Origin: Bacteroidales bacterium
GTDB taxonomy: Bacteria > Bacteroidota > Bacteroidia > Bacteroidales > WCHB1-69
Direction: 5' to 3'
NCBI GenBank assembly: GCA_017394765.1
Contig: JAFPXF010000005.1
Coordinates: 1 to 64,000 of the forward strand
Length of the DNA: 64,000 bases
Shown here: positions 1 through 7,915 of the stretch, in pieces
Layout: every line of letters begins with the position of its first letter
How positions within the stretch are numbered: position 1 is the first letter of the stretch
Translations under genes and position numbers: made by a program
The notes under the pieces: generated by a model
Database searches by the model: none
What the model was told of the DNA's origin: nothing
The model's input: only the letters and a program-made list of their open reading frames with translations

Positions 1-1
1 A

Positions 2-310
2 GATGGCGTTGTTACTGACGAAATTATGGACAAGGCGGAGAAGGCTGCCTTGGCTGATATGGATGACAACGTCTTCAAGCCGATACTGAATCCGCTGTCA
101 GACAATGACAAAATATTCCTTAAGGCACTTGCTCACTGCGGTGAGCCGGCGACCACCAGCAAGCTTCAGTCCAAGCTTGGACGAAAAGGTCCGGCCATAC
201 AGCCTTATCGCAAGCGTCTCATTGAGGCGGGAGTTATCGAATCCCCCCGTCGTGGGGAGTTGGTGTTTGCAGTACCCTATCTGTCGGAGTATTTGCAGAA
301 CATGGATTGA
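2..310 (+). CDS. C-terminal part of a probable AAA-type ATPase (5' truncated by window edge)
   Basis: The reading frame is open from base 2, so this is the 3' end of a longer gene; the visible ATG at 26 need not be the start. The 103 visible residues end in a compact winged-helix-like module (LSDNDKIFLKALA, then SKLGRKGPAIQPYRKRLIEAG and a basic turn before the last strand). This is typical of the DNA- or protein-binding C-terminus of ORC/archaeal-type AAA ATPases common in Bacteroidales. The Walker motifs would lie outside the window, so the ATPase assignment is inferred from the tail only. It converges on the kinase gene on the other strand with a 32-base gap. Confidence 0.55.
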   Translation, partial: DGVVTDEIMDKAEKAALADMDDNVFKPILNPLSDNDKIFLKALAHCGEPATTSKLQSKLGRKGPAIQPYRKRLIEAGVIESPRRGELVFAVPYLSEYLQNMD

Positions 311-342
311 ACGAATTAGACATCGAGAGCTTATTCAGAGTC

Positions 343-1845
343 TTATTTCACCGCCCGCATCATTCTTTCCCATTCATCCCTCAGCCTTCGCCCCTCTTCC
401 CGGTACTTTTTACTCTGCTCTAAAATCGGTTGGTATATTTCGGGCTCTCTAACTTGTTGCTCATTGGGATATTGGGGTATGGCAGGATATTTTTGTGTGT
501 ATGATTTTTTCTTCGCCCCAATTTGGTCGTTGGCATAGTTGAAGAAACTGTTCCGCTTGGATTTAGGCAATTGACGCCGAATCTGGCATTCGCGAATCTT
601 TGCCTTGTACTCGGCAATGTATATCAGATCGCGCAGAATATTGGAGGTTTTCACCTCGTCGCTTTTCACATACAAATCCACCGGCTTGAACATACTGTCA
701 ATGGTGAATTTGAAGTTATATATCGCATTGTCAAGCAATTCTTGTTCCTGATTCTCTTTCTGTTTTATAGTGTTCAAGATGGAATCAGTGCGTTGTCGTC
801 GCGCCACCACGGTCTGCGGATCTTCGGAGCTTGATACAGTCGTCAACGGTTTGTCTTTGAGATACGTCCCGCTGCTGTTGCCTTCGTAAGCGTGTGATGA
901 TGTGCGATTATGTGCAGATTCAGCTGCTTGCGTCTGGGTTGGTTCCGCCAGAAAAACGGTGTCTCGGACAGAAGAAGGCGATTCCACCGACGGTTGCATA
1001 GGTTCTGTTGTTTCGCCCTTCGAAAAGTGAAGCAGCGAAAAGACGGATAACACAGCAATAACGGCCATCGCGGCCATTCCCCACGGCATAACTCTCCGCC
1101 ATTTGCGGCAGCTTGCCATCGCTTCCGCCACCTCCTCCGCCAACGAATACCGCTTCTCTCTCCTTGGCTGTAGGCATTTGCGGACAACGCGCCCGTACCG
1201 ATTCGGAATCAACTGCTTCAGAATCAAACCGAAAGCGTAAAGGTCGGCGCGGTTATCAACTTCCCCGCCCGACAGCTGCTCCGGTGCGGCGTAGGCTTTC
1301 GTGAAGGCCGGTTCCTTGAGCACAGCGTAACGGTCGCTGTCCGACAACCCGAAGTCGATCAGCTTGACACGGTTGCCGTTGTAAGTTACCAAAACGTTGG
1401 ATGGTTTGAGGTCGCGGTGCATGATCTGCTTTCCATGGCAATATCCGATGGCCTCCAATAGCTGCCGCGCCACCGATTCGCGGGCAGACCGCGCCGGATT
1501 TTCGGCAAGGAATTCGTCCAACGTACGCCCATCCACATATTCCATCACGATGCTATTACCCGCCACCGAATCCACCTCTTTGCTATAGACCCGCACGATG
1601 TTCGGATGGTTGAGCTGCATCATCAGGTCGAACTCTTTCTCGAGCATCCCTTGATACACAGGATCGTTGGCGACCTCAGACTTCAATGTTTTCAAGGTGA
1701 ACCATTGACCGTTGCGCTGCGCCTTGAACAGCCGGCAATAGCCTCGAGAGGGCAGTTCAAGGAATTCGGAGAACCGCCCCGAAACAACGTATCCGGAGGA
1801 CGGAACGAACCCGGAGGTGGATATGTCGTCGGGATTTTCAAACAT
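343..1845 (-). CDS. Transmembrane Ser/Thr protein kinase (Hanks type)
   Basis: A 500-residue protein with an N-terminal eukaryotic-like kinase domain. Visible key residues are the ATP-anchoring Lys52 (in TLK), Glu71, the catalytic loop HRDLKPSN (His143-Asn150), DFG at 164-166 and APE at 187-189, so it should be active. One hydrophobic helix (about 253-273) follows, then about 225 residues rich in Ser/Thr and charged residues with no recognised sensor domain. The ATG at 1845 is preferred over the longer open frame to 2283, because the extra residues overlap the divergent gene and look like shadow coding. A TATTTTTGC box ends only 3 bases before this ATG, which would make the message leaderless or nearly so. 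The neighbour at 1996 is divergent. Confidence 0.85.
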   Translation of the reverse strand: MFENPDDISTSGFVPSSGYVVSGRFSEFLELPSRGYCRLFKAQRNGQWFTLKTLKSEVANDPVYQGMLEKEFDLMMQLNHPNIVRVYSKEVDSVAGNSIVMEYVDGRTLDEFLAENPARSARESVARQLLEAIGYCHGKQIMHRDLKPSNVLVTYNGNRVKLIDFGLSDSDRYAVLKEPAFTKAYAAPEQLSGGEVDNRADLYAFGLILKQLIPNRYGRVVRKCLQPRREKRYSLAEEVAEAMASCRKWRRVMPWGMAAMAVIAVLSVFSLLHFSKGETTEPMQPSVESPSSVRDTVFLAEPTQTQAAESAHNRTSSHAYEGNSSGTYLKDKPLTTVSSSEDPQTVVARRQRTDSILNTIKQKENQEQELLDNAIYNFKFTIDSMFKPVDLYVKSDEVKTSNILRDLIYIAEYKAKIRECQIRRQLPKSKRNSFFNYANDQIGAKKKSYTQKYPAIPQYPNEQQVREPEIYQPILEQSKKYREEGRRLRDEWERMMRAVK

Positions 1846-1848
1846 GCG

Positions 1849-1857
1849 GCAAAAATA
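1849..1857 (-). promoter_or_regulatory. Bacteroidetes -7 box (TATTTTTGC) for the Ser/Thr kinase gene
   Basis: TATTTTTGC on the minus strand fits the TAnnTTTG(C) -7 consensus. It lies immediately before the kinase ATG and back-to-back with the plus-strand box at 1968-1976, giving a divergent promoter region of about 150 bases. Confidence 0.5.
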
Positions 1858-1967
1858 GCATTTTTGGCTATAGGTTTTAGCTTCAGACCCTATAGGCTTG
1901 TTGATGGTCAACCATCGAATGCAAAAAGAACCGAACAAGAACCTGCCCCGCATATCCGAATGTTTGC

Positions 1968-1976
1968 TATTTTTGC
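1968..1976 (+). promoter_or_regulatory. Bacteroidetes -7 box (TATTTTTGC) for the gene at 1996
   Basis: TATTTTTGC lies 19 bases before the ATG at 1996, a normal spacing for a Bacteroidetes -7 element. Confidence 0.6.
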
Positions 1977-1995
1977 GCCCGCAATTTGAAAGAAC

Positions 1996-2565
1996 ATGCC
2001 TGTTAACCTGCAACATATCACCCTGCTGCGCCAACTCGTGGAGGAGTCGGCGGATCACCGTATTGAAACCTCCAACGACTTCATCTTCCTGTCGGGAGAG
2101 ATCCGGGGACGGCTGAATGAGAACCTCAGCGTCTCCACACTGAAGCGGCTCTGGGGCTATGTGGATGGCTACGCCTCCGTGCGCCCCAGCACTCTCGACA
2201 TTCTCGCCCGCTTCACAGGTTTCCCCGATTGGGAGACCTTCGTGTCGGACTACTGCGAAGTGGAGGGCGCGCAATCGTCGCATCGCGTGGTGGGGAAGTC
2301 GCTCTACGCCAAAGACCTGAACATCGGCGCTCAGATGAAAATTGCATGGAACCCCAACCGCCGTTGTACTCTCAAATACTTGGGAAACAGCTTATTTGAG
2401 ATAACAGAATCCGTAAATGCCAAGCTGAAAGCGGGAGACCGCTTCCTCTGCCAGCGATTCACCCTGAACCAGCCGCTGTATGTGGAATTGCTGACCAAAG
2501 ACGGCAACACGGAACTGTTCGTGATGGGCAACAAGGGAGGTCTGACAAAAATATCCAAAACATAA
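1996..2565 (+). CDS. Conserved Bacteroidales hypothetical, possibly DNA binding
   Basis: A 189-residue protein. The N-terminal half reads TSNDFIFLSGEIRGRL followed by LSVSTLKRLWGYVDGY and a segment ending in LDILARFTGF. This helical layout occurs at the N-terminus of many uncharacterised Bacteroidales proteins and resembles a helix-turn-helix ('choose, then TLKRLWGY') module. The C-terminal half (about 105-189) is beta-rich and unassigned. There is no signal peptide or membrane segment. Divergent placement against a membrane kinase suggests a regulatory pair, which is inference. Function unknown. Confidence 0.75.
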   Translation: MPVNLQHITLLRQLVEESADHRIETSNDFIFLSGEIRGRLNENLSVSTLKRLWGYVDGYASVRPSTLDILARFTGFPDWETFVSDYCEVEGAQSSHRVVGKSLYAKDLNIGAQMKIAWNPNRRCTLKYLGNSLFEITESVNAKLKAGDRFLCQRFTLNQPLYVELLTKDGNTELFVMGNKGGLTKISKT

Positions 2566-2649
2566 TAGTCCTCCTCTATTGTCACTTCATTGTAATATAG
2601 GATTAACCAGTATTTTTCAGAGCAAATGTTAGTCCATTTGTTAGTCCAC

Positions 2650-2685
2650 AAAAAAAAGCACTCACAAATTGCTCTGCAAGTGCTT
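2650..2685 (-). terminator. Probable intrinsic terminator downstream of tRNA-Asn
   Basis: Read on the minus strand, an AGCACT...AGTGCT stem with an imperfect inner stem is followed by a run of eight T. It lies about 12 bases beyond the tRNA 3' end. Confidence 0.55.
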
Positions 2686-2696
2686 CATTTTCTTTG

Positions 2697-2770
2697 CGCT
2701 CCCTCAAGGACTTGAACCTTGGACCCTCTGATTAACAGTCAGATGCTCTAACCAACTGAGCTAAGGAAGC
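2697..2770 (-). tRNA. tRNA-Asn (anticodon GTT)
   Basis: A 74-base cloverleaf on the minus strand. The acceptor stem GCTTCCT pairs with AGGGAGC, the D-arm is AGCTCAGTTGGTTAGAGC, the anticodon loop is CTGTTAA with anticodon GTT, the T-arm carries GGTTCAAGTCC, and the discriminator base is G as usual for Asn. CCA is not encoded. Confidence 0.96.
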
Positions 2771-2798
2771 GGTTCGTTAACCGCTTGGATTAACGGCT

Positions 2799-2807
2799 GC
2801 AAAAATA
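2799..2807 (-). promoter_or_regulatory. -7 box (TATTTTTGC) for tRNA-Asn
   Basis: TATTTTTGC on the minus strand lies 29 bases before the tRNA 5' end. Between them is a small inverted repeat (GCGGTT CGTT AACCGC, 2769-2784). Confidence 0.6.
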
Positions 2808-2848
2808 CATTTTTTTTGATAACATGAGACACTCTGACAGATTTTTTT

Positions 2849-2857
2849 TATTTTTGC
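2849..2857 (+). promoter_or_regulatory. -7 box (TATTTTTGC) for the YitT-family gene
   Basis: TATTTTTGC lies 69 bases before the chosen ATG at 2926, divergent from the tRNA-Asn promoter. Confidence 0.55.
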
Positions 2858-2925
2858 AAAAATTTCTCGGTTGAAATTTTCGCAAACTATTGATTAACAA
2901 TAAAGTAAAAAGGAGGACTTGCACT

Positions 2926-3792
2926 ATGCTCACAAGTAACCAGATATGGAAAGAGATTAAAAACTACCTCTTCATCACATTGGGTTTGGCAGTTTTTGTG
3001 TTCGGATGGTCCGCATTCATGACACCTTTCGAAGTGACAGGCGGCGGCGTGGCCGGCATCGCCACATTGGTCTATTTCGCCAACCACGCTATCCCCATCG
3101 GTCTCACAACCTTTGTGCTCAACGGCATCCTCATCGCCATCTCCTGGAAAATTCTCGGCACACGGTTCTGTGTCAACTCCATCATCTGCACTGCCATCCA
3201 GTCCGTCTTTTTCGGCATTGCACAGCAGGTTTTCACCCATCCTCTCGTCGATGATATGTTCATGAGCGTCATTATCGGTGCGGCCATCTCCGCCGCCGGC
3301 GTGGGCATCGCCATCAACTGGGGCGGCAACACCGGCGGCCTCGACATCATCGCCCTCATGATCGGAAAGTACCGCAATATATCCTACGGCAAAGTGAACG
3401 TCACCGCCAACTTCTTCATCGTCGGCTGTTCCTTCCTCGTCCTTCACGATGTTCAAAAGCTGGTCTATAGCTTTGTGGTACTCTTCGTCTATATGTTCGT
3501 CGCCGACATCGTGATCGACGGCTACCGCCAAACCTACCAGTTCATGGTCTTCTCGCAGAAGAACAAGGAGATTGCCGACCGTATCAACCGCGAACTGCAT
3601 CGCGGAGCCACCTTCCTCAAGGGCTACGGCTCCTACAACCGCCAGGAAAGCGACGTGCTGCTCATCGTGGCCCACAAAACCGACAAGGCTCGCGTCACCC
3701 GCATCATCAAGGAGATCGATGACAGCGCCTTCATCACCATCACCAAGACTGCCAGCGTGTTTGGGAAGAACTTTGACAAACTGAAACTATAA
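2926..3792 (+). CDS. YitT family membrane protein (DUF161 + DUF2179)
   Basis: A 288-residue protein with five or six hydrophobic helices in the first about 200 residues, including the family's GGGVAGIATL and GGNTGGLDIIA glycine-rich segments. A soluble C-terminal DUF2179-like domain follows (QNKEIADRINRELHRGATFL, later VTRIIKEIDDSAFIT). The ATG at 2926 was chosen because AAAGGAGG lies about 10 bases upstream; the frame stays open to 2890 but without a better start. The family sits in the cytoplasmic membrane; its substrate is unknown. ispE follows after 60 bases. Confidence 0.85.
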   Translation: MLTSNQIWKEIKNYLFITLGLAVFVFGWSAFMTPFEVTGGGVAGIATLVYFANHAIPIGLTTFVLNGILIAISWKILGTRFCVNSIICTAIQSVFFGIAQQVFTHPLVDDMFMSVIIGAAISAAGVGIAINWGGNTGGLDIIALMIGKYRNISYGKVNVTANFFIVGCSFLVLHDVQKLVYSFVVLFVYMFVADIVIDGYRQTYQFMVFSQKNKEIADRINRELHRGATFLKGYGSYNRQESDVLLIVAHKTDKARVTRIIKEIDDSAFITITKTASVFGKNFDKLKL

Positions 3793-3812
3793 AAATGGGG
3801 GAAGAGGCTGGG

Positions 3813-3849
3813 AATTAAGAAATTAAGAAACTAAGAAATTAAGAAATTA
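3813..3849 (+). repeat. 8-bp tandem repeat (AATTAAGA, about 4.5 copies) upstream of ispE
   Basis: Four consecutive octamers AATTAAGA, AATTAAGA, AACTAAGA, AATTAAGA and a partial fifth fill the spacer between the YitT gene and ispE and end 3 bases before the ispE ATG. Confidence 0.8.
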
Positions 3850-3852
3850 TTT

Positions 3853-4629
3853 ATGGGGAGTGTTAGGGTTAATTGCAAAATCAACCTTGGGTTGTACATC
3901 GTGCGCAAACGTCCGGACGGTTACCACGATTTGGAAACGGTGTTCTACCCTACCGACTTTTTCAGCGACACGCTGACAACCGAGCCTTCCGCACGGGATT
4001 TGGAATTCGTATGCCGCAGTCCGTGGGACACGGGGGCTGACAGCGACAATCTTTGCGTCAAAGCCTTCCGCATGTTACAGAAGGATTATGGCATCCACGG
4101 TGTACGGATGGTGTTGGAAAAAGGCATCCCGATCGGTGCGGGGCTGGGCGGCGGATCGGCTGACGCGGCCTTTGCTCTGAAAGCGCTGGCCCAACATTTC
4201 GGCCTGCCCCTCACCCTTGAGCAGCTGCACCACTATGCGGCGGAGTTGGGCAGCGATGTGCCCTTTTTCATCCACAACTCCCCGATGTACGCCACAGGCC
4301 GCGGCGAGATCCTCACACCCGTTTCTCTCGACCTCAGCGACTATCGCATTGAAATCGTGAAACCCGACGTCTCCGTCTCCACCAAGGAGGCTTATGCCGG
4401 CATCACACCCCGTGTGCCCGTCCTCCATGTGGCCGACATCATCCAACACCCCGTCGAGGAATGGCGCGGATTACTGCACAACGACTTTGAAGAGAGCATC
4501 TTCCAACGCCACCCCGTATTGGCGGACCTCAAGGCGCAAATGTACGCCCAAGGTGCCGTCTATGCCGCCATGACCGGCAGCGGCACTGCCATATTCGGAC
4601 TTTTCCCCAAAAAAAGAGCGGCCTTGTAA
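3853..4629 (+). CDS. ispE: 4-diphosphocytidyl-2-C-methyl-D-erythritol kinase (IspE)
   Basis: Phosphorylates CDP-methylerythritol at the 2-hydroxyl in the MEP route to isoprenoid precursors. It is a GHMP kinase of 258 residues. The N-terminal substrate motif KINLGLYIVRKRPDGYHDL is present, the ATP-binding motif GAGLGGGSADAA lies near residue 95, and the C-terminal glycine motif MTGSGTAIFG is intact, so the enzyme looks complete although it is slightly shorter than many homologues. The last bases overlap a hairpin that serves the convergent transcription unit. dxs, the first enzyme of the same pathway, is at 52 kb. Confidence 0.95.
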   Translation: MGSVRVNCKINLGLYIVRKRPDGYHDLETVFYPTDFFSDTLTTEPSARDLEFVCRSPWDTGADSDNLCVKAFRMLQKDYGIHGVRMVLEKGIPIGAGLGGGSADAAFALKALAQHFGLPLTLEQLHHYAAELGSDVPFFIHNSPMYATGRGEILTPVSLDLSDYRIEIVKPDVSVSTKEAYAGITPRVPVLHVADIIQHPVEEWRGLLHNDFEESIFQRHPVLADLKAQMYAQGAVYAAMTGSGTAIFGLFPKKRAAL

Positions 4630-4643
4630 CCAAAGCCGCTCTG
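4615..4643 (-). terminator. Intrinsic terminator of the minus-strand sugar locus
   Basis: Read on the minus strand, an AGAGCGGCTT/AAGGCCGCTCT-type stem is followed by TTTTTTT. It lies just past the stop of the GT-C gene at 4656 and overlaps the 3' end of ispE. Confidence 0.75.
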
Positions 4644-4655
4644 ACATCATGATTA

Positions 4656-6914
4656 TTAGTTTTTCAATCCCGCATATTCGCGGTACTGTTTGGCCTGCTC
4701 CTTCATGCCTCGCTTTTCGTAGCTCTTGGCCATGGCCTTGTACAACTGGCGATAGGCGTTATTCTGGTCAATGTTCTGCATCTGGCAATACTGGAGCCAT
4801 AATTTCACGAAACTGTCATCAATGCGGTCCACGTCAATGACCTTCATGAACTGCTTCTTGGCGTTGACAAAATCGCGCTGTTGAAGGTAGAGCTGAATGG
4901 CTAAGGAATAGGCACCGGCATACTTGGGGTTGTGATTCTCGACGTCGTGAAGGATGTCGAGGGCACCCTTGATATCCTGTTTGTACACATGGGCGTATGC
5001 ACGCATGTAGTTGGCCATCTCCGCTTCAGGGTCAAGATCGTGATAGTGATTGAGGTAAATCAGGGCGCTGTCGGGACGATTGGTGCGCACATAGCACTCA
5101 CCCATGCCCAAAAGGGCGCCGAGGTTGTCGGGATCCAATGCCAAAGCCTGTTTGTAGAGGATGATGGCGGAGTCAAGATTGTTGGCATCCTTCTGTTGAG
5201 CCGCAAGGAAGTCGCTCTTGTCCTGGCGTTTGAGAACAATGCAGATGGGTACTCCGTCCACCTCAACAGTTTTGACCGTGTTCTTCGGCGGAAAATTCTG
5301 GCTGCGCAAATAGGCCGGCGACATGCCGGTGACCGTGAAAATCGCATAGTCCCAATCGGAGTTTTCCTTCTCGTACCAACGGGCGAACCTGGGCTGGAAG
5401 CTGGCCGTGTCGTTACGGAAGAAGTAATTGACGGAAGCCGTGTGCCATGTGGCCACGCGCGTCTTGGTGCCATCGGCATTTTTGGAAGCGTTGGCGATGA
5501 CCCATTCGGAAGCCTCGCGGGTGGAGTGGTAGTAGTAGTCCAGCTCATATTGTCCGAGCGCCTTCTTGGTGCCGCCCACCAACTCGTTGAAATAGACGTA
5601 CTCGTAGGGATGGTTGGCGCAGATATGACGAATCGGCCCAATCAACAGCAGTAACAACAACACGACAGAGGCAACATTAACGACAATTCCTTTTGCGGAG
5701 GCAGGGTGCGCGCCATCGCCATCATCCGAACTATTACCATCCATTGACGTTTCCGGCGTGATTTTCAACAGTTGTTCCACCCATTTCGCCAAACCGTTGA
5801 ATCCCAATCCTGCAGCCACCACCATGGGCGGATACGAGAACATGGCATGGCGCCAGCCGCCATAGACGTTGGCCTTGGTATAGACAATCCAGAACACAGG
5901 GAAGAAGAAGGTGAAGAAAATCATGAATGACCAGAAGCGGTCTTCCCGTTTGCGCCAGCAGCAGACGAAAAAGAGGACGAGTCCGACAAGCACCGCGATG
6001 GGGATGGTGATCAGGATAAACTTCGGGGTATAATACCAGGGCAAGTAGTCGGACCATTGCATGGCGCCCTCAAAGACTTGCCGGATAGAAGTTGGGAAGG
6101 CTGACATGTTTTCAATGGTGGCCTTGAAGTTGTCGATCGGGTGTTTCAGCAGAAAAGGCCAAGCCAAGATTGTGAGAAGGACACCCGCCAAGGAGATGCC
6201 TACACCCCAGGCCGCCAACGTTCCGAGTTCGCGACCGCTCTCCTTTTTGAACAGTCCCGGCTTCCAGTTCCGCTTGACATACATTATGATACCGAAGAGT
6301 CCGAAATAGGCGACAATCAGGATACCCGCGAAACGGACGCTGGTGGCAAAGCCGATGGAGATGGCAAACAGTATGGCGGTACTCCATTTGATTTTGGGAA
6401 ACTCCTGCAGGAATCGGGTAAGACAGTATATCCCGAAAATTGTTCCCGTCGCTAAAGGCAAATCTTTCAGATTATTGAAAGAATGGCCCAAGAATCTTGG
6501 GGAGAGGAACATCAGCACAAAAGTGAACACCGCGGCGCGCCAGCCAGCAATGCGATAGGCAATCAGAGCCGCAAAGAACATGGCCAACCAGCCGAAAAAA
6601 GCATTCAAGCCGTGTCGGACAGCATACGTGTCGTCAGCCGGTGTGGCATGACTGATAAAGTAGGCCAGATTGTCCACGCATTGTCCGTAGTAGGGCAGAT
6701 TGTATTCGGGGGTGACGACTGCCGCCGTGCTGTCCTTTCCACCCGTCGCATAATAGTTATAAACATGTTCTGCCTGTTCCAGATGGAAATGCTCGTCACC
6801 GGAGTTGCCGGCTTGTCTGCTCATAAGAGGCAGTGCAATCAGTCCGGCCAGACAAATGCCGATGAAAATCCAAAACCAGGTTTTTTTTTGATTTTTTTTG
6901 AAGAATTCTTTCAT
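4656..6914 (-). CDS. GT-C fold membrane glycosyltransferase with C-terminal TPR domain
   Basis: A 752-residue protein. After an N-terminal helix (about 12-31) comes a periplasmic loop with GDEHFHLEQAEHVYNYYATG, matching the acidic DE/H-containing first loop of PMT/ArnT-type GT-C enzymes that use polyprenyl-phosphate sugars. About ten further membrane helices extend to about residue 440. A soluble segment follows, then several tetratricopeptide repeats from about 570 to 752 (e.g. YKQALALDPDNLGALLGMGE). The acceptor is unknown. It is the last gene of the minus-strand sugar locus, 11 bases after the GT2 gene and followed by a terminator. The TPR tail suggests that it binds a protein partner or a protein acceptor (inference). 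Confidence 0.8.
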   Translation of the reverse strand: MKEFFKKNQKKTWFWIFIGICLAGLIALPLMSRQAGNSGDEHFHLEQAEHVYNYYATGGKDSTAAVVTPEYNLPYYGQCVDNLAYFISHATPADDTYAVRHGLNAFFGWLAMFFAALIAYRIAGWRAAVFTFVLMFLSPRFLGHSFNNLKDLPLATGTIFGIYCLTRFLQEFPKIKWSTAILFAISIGFATSVRFAGILIVAYFGLFGIIMYVKRNWKPGLFKKESGRELGTLAAWGVGISLAGVLLTILAWPFLLKHPIDNFKATIENMSAFPTSIRQVFEGAMQWSDYLPWYYTPKFILITIPIAVLVGLVLFFVCCWRKREDRFWSFMIFFTFFFPVFWIVYTKANVYGGWRHAMFSYPPMVVAAGLGFNGLAKWVEQLLKITPETSMDGNSSDDGDGAHPASAKGIVVNVASVVLLLLLLIGPIRHICANHPYEYVYFNELVGGTKKALGQYELDYYYHSTREASEWVIANASKNADGTKTRVATWHTASVNYFFRNDTASFQPRFARWYEKENSDWDYAIFTVTGMSPAYLRSQNFPPKNTVKTVEVDGVPICIVLKRQDKSDFLAAQQKDANNLDSAIILYKQALALDPDNLGALLGMGECYVRTNRPDSALIYLNHYHDLDPEAEMANYMRAYAHVYKQDIKGALDILHDVENHNPKYAGAYSLAIQLYLQQRDFVNAKKQFMKVIDVDRIDDSFVKLWLQYCQMQNIDQNNAYRQLYKAMAKSYEKRGMKEQAKQYREYAGLKN

Positions 6915-6925
6915 GATAGAAACAA

Positions 6926-7888
6926 TTATTTATTTTCACTTTCTCTATTTTCGATGTCAAAATTGATCCTCTCCTCTTCAATCACCAATGGGCGGTTCAT
7001 CACCCTTGTGTTGATGCTCATCACATATTCGCCCACAAAGCCGATGAACAAAAGCTCCACCGCATTGATGAAGAACAGGCCGATGATCAATGGAGCCAAG
7101 CCGGCGGAGAAGGAATCCCAATAAATCAGCTTCAGTACAAGGTAAACCAATGCGGCCAGAATCGACAAGCCTGACAATATCAATCCGGCAAAAGTGACGA
7201 GATGCAGGCCTACCTTGGTGTAGCTGGTGAAGCTGAGCATGGCCGCATCAAACAGGGTGAAGAAATTATTGTGTGTTTTCCCGGCACGTCGCTTTGCCTG
7301 GGTGTATTCAATGTCCACCCGTTTGTAACCCAGCTCAGCCACAATGCCGCGAATGAACGGGGTGGGGTCTTTCAGATTGCGTAACACCTCGATAAAACTT
7401 TTGTCATAAAGACCAAAGCCGGTAAAATGCTCAATCTGGTCCACAGATGACATTTTCTTGATGATTTTGTAGTAGATGGTGCGAAAAAAGCGCATTATGG
7501 GATTCTCTTTACTTTTGGTTTTGATGCAGGAGACGATTTTTGCCCCTTTTTCCCATGTTTCTACCATCTTGGGAATCAAATCAACCGGATCCTGAAAATC
7601 GCAGCACATCGTAATGGTGCAGTCGCCGGAGGTCTGGAGCATCCCATAGTAGGGACTGTTGAATTGTCCAAAATTCTTGGCATTGAAGATGGCTTTGATT
7701 TTGGGATTGTTCTTGCAGATTTCTCGCAACAAGGGACGGGTGTTGTCCTGTGAGTCATTGTCGATGAAAATGAGTTCATAGTCATATTGTGGCAGTTTCG
7801 TGGTCAGTTCGTTTACCACGGCTTTGCTCATTGGCACAACGTTTTCCTCTTCGTTATAACAGGGAATCAGTATGCTGATTTTTTTCAT
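6926..7888 (-). CDS. GT2 glycosyltransferase, polyprenyl-phosphate (GtrB/ArnC/DPM-like) type
   Basis: A 320-residue protein. The N-terminal GT-A domain starts ISILIPCYNEEENV, with DNDSQDNT near residue 48 and the DxD-like CCDFQDP near 95. It carries the TGFGLYD and RGIVAELGY segments typical of dolichyl/undecaprenyl-phosphate sugar transferases. Two C-terminal helices (about 230-252 and 263-288) anchor it, as in GtrB and ArnC. Expected role: moving a sugar from an activated nucleotide onto undecaprenyl phosphate at the cytoplasmic face. GtrA lies at the head of the locus and a GT-C enzyme directly follows, so the three parts of a flip-and-transfer system are present. The donor is not shown by sequence. 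Confidence 0.85.
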   Translation of the reverse strand: MKKISILIPCYNEEENVVPMSKAVVNELTTKLPQYDYELIFIDNDSQDNTRPLLREICKNNPKIKAIFNAKNFGQFNSPYYGMLQTSGDCTITMCCDFQDPVDLIPKMVETWEKGAKIVSCIKTKSKENPIMRFFRTIYYKIIKKMSSVDQIEHFTGFGLYDKSFIEVLRNLKDPTPFIRGIVAELGYKRVDIEYTQAKRRAGKTHNNFFTLFDAAMLSFTSYTKVGLHLVTFAGLILSGLSILAALVYLVLKLIYWDSFSAGLAPLIIGLFFINAVELLFIGFVGEYVMSINTRVMNRPLVIEEERINFDIENRESENK

Positions 7889-7915
7889 TGATGATGTTGA
7901 CTTTTACGTGTGAAA

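Noticed and set aside
1846..2283. N-terminal extension of the kinase frame beyond 1845
   Set aside because: It would overlap the divergent gene at 1996 and its promoter, and the extra residues have no kinase-like features.
3813..3849. CRISPR-like or iteron array
   Set aside because: The unit is only 8 bases without spacers and the copies are contiguous; it is a simple tandem repeat.
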